A DNA stretch of 9,606 bases from Oceanospirillaceae bacterium. GTDB taxonomy: Bacteria; Pseudomonadota; Gammaproteobacteria; Pseudomonadales; Balneatricaceae. Shown here one piece after another: positions 6,207 through 9,606 of the stretch (position 1 is the first letter of the stretch; each line of letters begins with the position of its first letter). The stretch spans positions 1-9,606 of the forward strand of contig JAGSHA010000097.1 in assembly GCA_023954795.1 (NCBI GenBank), in the 5' to 3' direction. Both the position numbers and the translations under genes were made by a program. The notes beneath the pieces were generated by a model. That model searched no databases. It worked only from the letters and a program-made list of their open reading frames with translations, and had not been told where the DNA came from.

Positions 6207-9200
6207 TCATTCAGCAGTTTCCATTGTCAGGGCTGAGGTTTTAGCCGCCGAGCGTTGACGCCACCAGCGGGCAACATCCAGATCTTCGCTGATCAGCAAC
6301 AGGGCCGGGATCAGCACCAGCGTGATCAGCGTGGCGAACAGGATACCGTACCCCATCGCAATCGCTGCCGGAATCAGGAACTGCGCATTCTCAGCCGTCT
6401 CCCAGATCAACGGCACCAGACCCGCATAGGTGGTAACCGAGGTCAGGATAATGGCCCGCATACGGTTACAACCAGCATCCACCAGTGCCAACTTCACCGG
6501 ACGACCGTCCGCTCTGCTCTCATTGTAGCGGCTGATCAGCAGCAAACTGTCATTCACCACCACACCGGATAACGCCAGTATGCCAAACATCGACAGGATA
6601 CTCAGCGGCACCCCGTGCAGCCAATGGCCAAGTAAGGCCCCGATGATGCCAAACGGGATAGCGGTCATAATCAGTAGCGGTTGCACATAGGACTTCAGGG
6701 GAATCGCCAACAGGGCGTAAATCGCGATCAATGCAACGATGAACGCACCTTTCAGGGAGTTCGTGGTTTCCGCCTCCTCTTGGGCTTCCCCACCTAAATG
6801 GATCGCCAGATCACGATAATCCCGTTTCAGCTGACCAAACAGTTCAGCATCCAAAGACGCCAGAATCTCTCCCGGTGAAGCCACCGACTTGTCCAGATCC
6901 GCCGTAATCACCGCCACCCGGCTACGATCAATACGCTCAATCTCAGTCGCCACATAGCGGGAGCTGAGCTCAGCCACCGTACTTAAGGGCACCACGCGAC
7001 CATCAGCCGTACGGACACGGGCATTGTTCAGGTCATCAATGCGCTGTCGCTGCTCGTCCGGGTAGCGTACTTTAACTTTGACTTCGTCGCGGCCACGCTG
7101 GATGCGCTGCACTTCGTAGCCCTGATAAGCCTGTTGGATCTGCTGCGCGAGCATCGCCGTTGTCAGACCCATCGCCTGACCTTCCGGCCGCAGTTGCAGG
7201 TCGATCTGTGCCTGCCCGGCCTTCATACTGTTCTGAATGCCAGATACACCGCTGTACTGCGCCAGAGCTTCACGCACCTGTTTCCCTGCGGCTTTTAACG
7301 TCTCTGCATCTTGTGCCCGCAGCTCGATACTGATATCCGCTTCACCTTCCCAGGAGGTGATAAATTTCAGCTTCCGTACCCCTTCCAACGGGCCTATCTG
7401 TTGCTGCCAGCGATCAGCCACTTCCTGTGTACCAAACGGACGTGCGTCCCTCGGCGACAAGCCCGCAATAATGGTCGCACCGGTTTTAGTGGTTAGCGTC
7501 ATCAACTGCGGAATCGGGGGCTGCTGCAGTTGGTATTCTGCCTGCAACTCATCATTCACCCGCGCCGCAATCGCTTCAACTTCAATCGCCTGTGCCTGCA
7601 CCAACCCGTAACCGGCCTGATCCTCCAGCGTCAGTTCCACCATAATGAAGTTGCTTGGAATATCCGGGAAGAACACCGCACGGATCTTGCCAGAAGGCAC
7701 CATACCCACCACCAGAATAAACAACGCAATTGCCACGATAACAGTGGCATAACGCAACTTGAGCATCCGGTGGATAAACGGTCGGTAGAGCTTCCGGGTG
7801 AAGTAACTCAGGCCGCGGTGAACTTTACCCTGCAACCATCCCCATCCAGCCGAGATCGGATTACGGCTCTGACCACGCTCCATCTTCAAATGGGCCAGAT
7901 GCGCCGGCAGAATCAACTTGGATTCGATCAACGAGAAGATCAGGCAAAACGCGGCGGCATAGGCGAAGAAGCTGAAAATTTTACCCATCTCACCTTCCAC
8001 CAGCACCAGCGCCATAAACGCCACCACGGTGGTCAGCACACCAAACACGGTGGGCACGGTGACACGCTGCGCCCCCCGGATCGTCGAATGCAGGGTTGCA
8101 CCCCGTTTCTCCCGCTCGCTGTAGACACTTTCCCCCACCACCACGGCGTCATCCACCACAATACCAAGAGCAATAATAAAGCCGAACGTGGTCAGCTCAT
8201 TAAGACTCAGGTTGGAAAAGTTCGGCCCCATCAGCAACATGGCACCCGCGAAGATCACCGGCAAACCCGCGCCGACCCAGAAAGCCAGCCGCACATTCAG
8301 GAAAAGCGCCAGCAGGAACATGACCAGCACAATGCCCATCAGGCTGTTGTCCAGCAACAAGGTCAGACGGTTGGCAATGTAATGGCTCTGATCGTTCCAG
8401 ACCTCCACCTGAATGTTATCGGGCAACCGGCTGCGAAAGCCCGCTACCTCCTTCTGCACCTGCTCCGAAATCTGCATGATGTCGGAAGTGTTGTACATCT
8501 TCACATCCAGCCAGATCGCCCGTTCACCGTTAAAACGCGACATCACCGCCGATTGTTCATAGCCATCCCTGACCCGTGCCACATCACCTAAGGTCAGGCG
8601 CTGCCCATCAGCGGTTTCTTTAATCAGAATCGCTTCGAATTCACGTAACCGGTAACGCTGCTGATCCGCCTTCACCACCAGACTGCCATCTTTACTGAAC
8701 AGTTCACCACCGGCCTCTGTCAGCGACGATGCACCCACGCGCTGGGCAATCTCACTCAACGTCAGCCCCAGCGCCTGCAATTGCTGCTCATCCACCTGAA
8801 TGGTGATTTCCGGCGTCTGGCGGCCATTGGTGTTAATACGTTCAATCGCCGGATTGGCCAGCAACTGGTCACGCAGGTTGCGTGCGGTTGCCTGCAATGC
8901 ATCCTGATCGGCAGCACCGTAGAGATGAATACTGACTGCATCTTCCAGATAGATCTCACGGCTGATCACCGGTTTTTCAGCCTTTTCCGGCAAGGTGGCG
9001 ATACCATCCACCCGGTTCTTCACATCCCGATACAACTTGTTCAGATCGTAGCCACTGCTCCTTTCGACAGTGATATAACTGCCGCTGCCATCGGAGGTGC
9101 TGGAGATCTTCTTGATACCCGGCACCCCTTGTAAGGCTTCTTCGATCTTGATCGTCACCCCCTCTTCCGAGGACTGAGCCGAACCACTGCTATAGACCAC

Positions 9201-9392
9201 ATCGACGCTCACGCTGTTGGGCGGCAGCGGCGGAAATGCCTCAACACGCAGATTCAGGGCGGTCATCACACCCGCCACCAAAATCAGCGCCATCAACAGG
9301 TTGGCGGCCACGGGATTACCCGCAAACCAGGCGACCCAGCCCTTCTGTTCCGGGGCCGCTTGATACTTGTCAGGAGAAGGTGTCGTACTCAC
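6207..9392 (-). CDS. RND efflux transporter permease subunit
   Basis: Inner-membrane proton-driven exporter of 1061 residues, within the usual RND size. Twelve membrane helices are readable: one near 25-45, five between about 346 and 496, one near 548-568 and five between about 880 and 1035, with two large periplasmic loops (about 46-340 and 569-875) that form the porter and docking domains. Helix 4 carries the proton-relay pair Asp414-Asp415 (GIVVDDAVVVGES). In helix 10 the AcrB lysine position reads GVVVNDS (Asn947-Asp948), a variant I recall from a clade of proteobacterial RND pumps. Substrates cannot be read from the sequence. GTG start with GGGAG (9400-9404) 7 bases upstream; its GTGA overlaps the adaptor stop. 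Genes for its regulators follow, so expression is probably substrate- or stress-responsive. No TolC-type channel is in the window; it may lie upstream or be a shared one elsewhere. Confidence 0.96.
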   Translation of the reverse strand: MSTTPSPDKYQAAPEQKGWVAWFAGNPVAANLLMALILVAGVMTALNLRVEAFPPLPPNSVSVDVVYSSGSAQSSEEGVTIKIEEALQGVPGIKKISSTSDGSGSYITVERSSGYDLNKLYRDVKNRVDGIATLPEKAEKPVISREIYLEDAVSIHLYGAADQDALQATARNLRDQLLANPAIERINTNGRQTPEITIQVDEQQLQALGLTLSEIAQRVGASSLTEAGGELFSKDGSLVVKADQQRYRLREFEAILIKETADGQRLTLGDVARVRDGYEQSAVMSRFNGERAIWLDVKMYNTSDIMQISEQVQKEVAGFRSRLPDNIQVEVWNDQSHYIANRLTLLLDNSLMGIVLVMFLLALFLNVRLAFWVGAGLPVIFAGAMLLMGPNFSNLSLNELTTFGFIIALGIVVDDAVVVGESVYSEREKRGATLHSTIRGAQRVTVPTVFGVLTTVVAFMALVLVEGEMGKIFSFFAYAAAFCLIFSLIESKLILPAHLAHLKMERGQSRNPISAGWGWLQGKVHRGLSYFTRKLYRPFIHRMLKLRYATVIVAIALFILVVGMVPSGKIRAVFFPDIPSNFIMVELTLEDQAGYGLVQAQAIEVEAIAARVNDELQAEYQLQQPPIPQLMTLTTKTGATIIAGLSPRDARPFGTQEVADRWQQQIGPLEGVRKLKFITSWEGEADISIELRAQDAETLKAAGKQVREALAQYSGVSGIQNSMKAGQAQIDLQLRPEGQAMGLTTAMLAQQIQQAYQGYEVQRIQRGRDEVKVKVRYPDEQRQRIDDLNNARVRTADGRVVPLSTVAELSSRYVATEIERIDRSRVAVITADLDKSVASPGEILASLDAELFGQLKRDYRDLAIHLGGEAQEEAETTNSLKGAFIVALIAIYALLAIPLKSYVQPLLIMTAIPFGIIGALLGHWLHGVPLSILSMFGILALSGVVVNDSLLLISRYNESRADGRPVKLALVDAGCNRMRAIILTSVTTYAGLVPLIWETAENAQFLIPAAIAMGYGILFATLITLVLIPALLLISEDLDVARWWRQRSAAKTSALTMETAE

Positions 9393-9606
9393 CGGTCATC
9401 TCCCATCACATGAGGCTGCACCCGCATATCCGGCAGGTAACCGGACATCGGTTTACGTACCAGTTGGATGTGATCCGGCAACGCGCCCTGATGGACGAAA
9501 GCCTGTCCGGCATTGGAAAACAGCGGCGCTCTGCGTGCCCGTTGCAGTGTCTGATCACTGACATACCAGATATAACCATCAGCGGTCAGTGCTGACGCAG
9601 GTACCC
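9389..9606 (-). CDS. RND periplasmic adaptor (membrane fusion protein), C-terminal part
   Basis: Only the last 71 codons are present; the gene enters from the right edge of the window, reading from 9604. The peptide begins VPASALTADGYIWYVSDQ and continues through a region rich in short strands to KPMSGYLPDMRVQ, like the beta-barrel and membrane-proximal end of HlyD/AcrA-type adaptors (compare the usual VPxSAL...VWVV stretch). These lipid- or membrane-anchored proteins join the inner-membrane pump to an outer-membrane channel. The stop TGA overlaps the permease GTG start by 4 bp (GTGA), so the two are translationally coupled. The identification rests on this fragment and its position before an RND permease. 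Confidence 0.82.
   Translation of the reverse strand, partial: VPASALTADGYIWYVSDQTLQRARRAPLFSNAGQAFVHQGALPDHIQLVRKPMSGYLPDMRVQPHVMGDDR

Noticed and set aside
7530..8591. Long open frame on the plus strand (353 codons) inside the permease gene
   Set aside because: It is fully antisense to a clear RND permease and its translation is His/Gln/Arg-rich without any recognisable domain, typical of a shadow frame.

Overview
The window looks like a chromosomal stretch of a free-living, probably aquatic gammaproteobacterium. The hints are a moderate GC content, a MipA/OmpV-type outer membrane barrel, an RND pump with its own OmpR-type two-component system, and hemerythrin and GGDEF proteins. This is an impression from gene content; I cannot name the genus. 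No tRNA, rRNA, CRISPR array, transposase or phage gene was seen.

Layout. Bases 1-65 hold a GC-rich hairpin. Bases 66-626 (-) encode a stand-alone HHE hemerythrin, with a good sigma70-like promoter and an FNR/Anr-like site about 42 bp upstream of its predicted transcription start. Bases 838-3069 (-) encode a large membrane diguanylate cyclase that fuses a cytoplasmic bacteriohemerythrin domain to a periplasmic NIT-type domain, HAMP and an intact GGDEF domain. Bases 3070-3337 are a divergent promoter region between this cyclase and a MipA/OmpV outer membrane protein (3338-4090, +). The mipA-side promoter carries a near-perfect tandem 11-bp direct repeat, as expected of an OmpR/PmrA-type response-regulator operator. 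Bases 4091-4210 separate the convergent mipA and kinase genes and contain a perfect 13-bp inverted repeat with a 44-nt loop.

From the right edge leftward on the minus strand runs a tight operon: RND periplasmic adaptor (only its last 71 codons, 9389-9606), RND permease (6207-9392), OmpR-family response regulator (5510-6193) and sensor histidine kinase (4211-5506). Junctions are a 4-bp overlap, a 13-bp gap and a 3-bp gap. No TolC-type outer membrane channel is in view.

How the parts may work together (inference). The kinase/regulator pair probably controls its own pump operon and may control the neighbouring mipA gene, giving an envelope-stress or antimicrobial-response module. The hemerythrin pair looks like a separate O2/NO/nitrate module, with one small di-iron protein possibly induced at low oxygen and one cyclase that could turn di-iron and periplasmic ligand signals into c-di-GMP. 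The most unusual items are the hemerythrin-NIT-HAMP-GGDEF architecture, the tandem operator in front of mipA, the FNR-like hemerythrin promoter and the long inverted repeat between the convergent genes.
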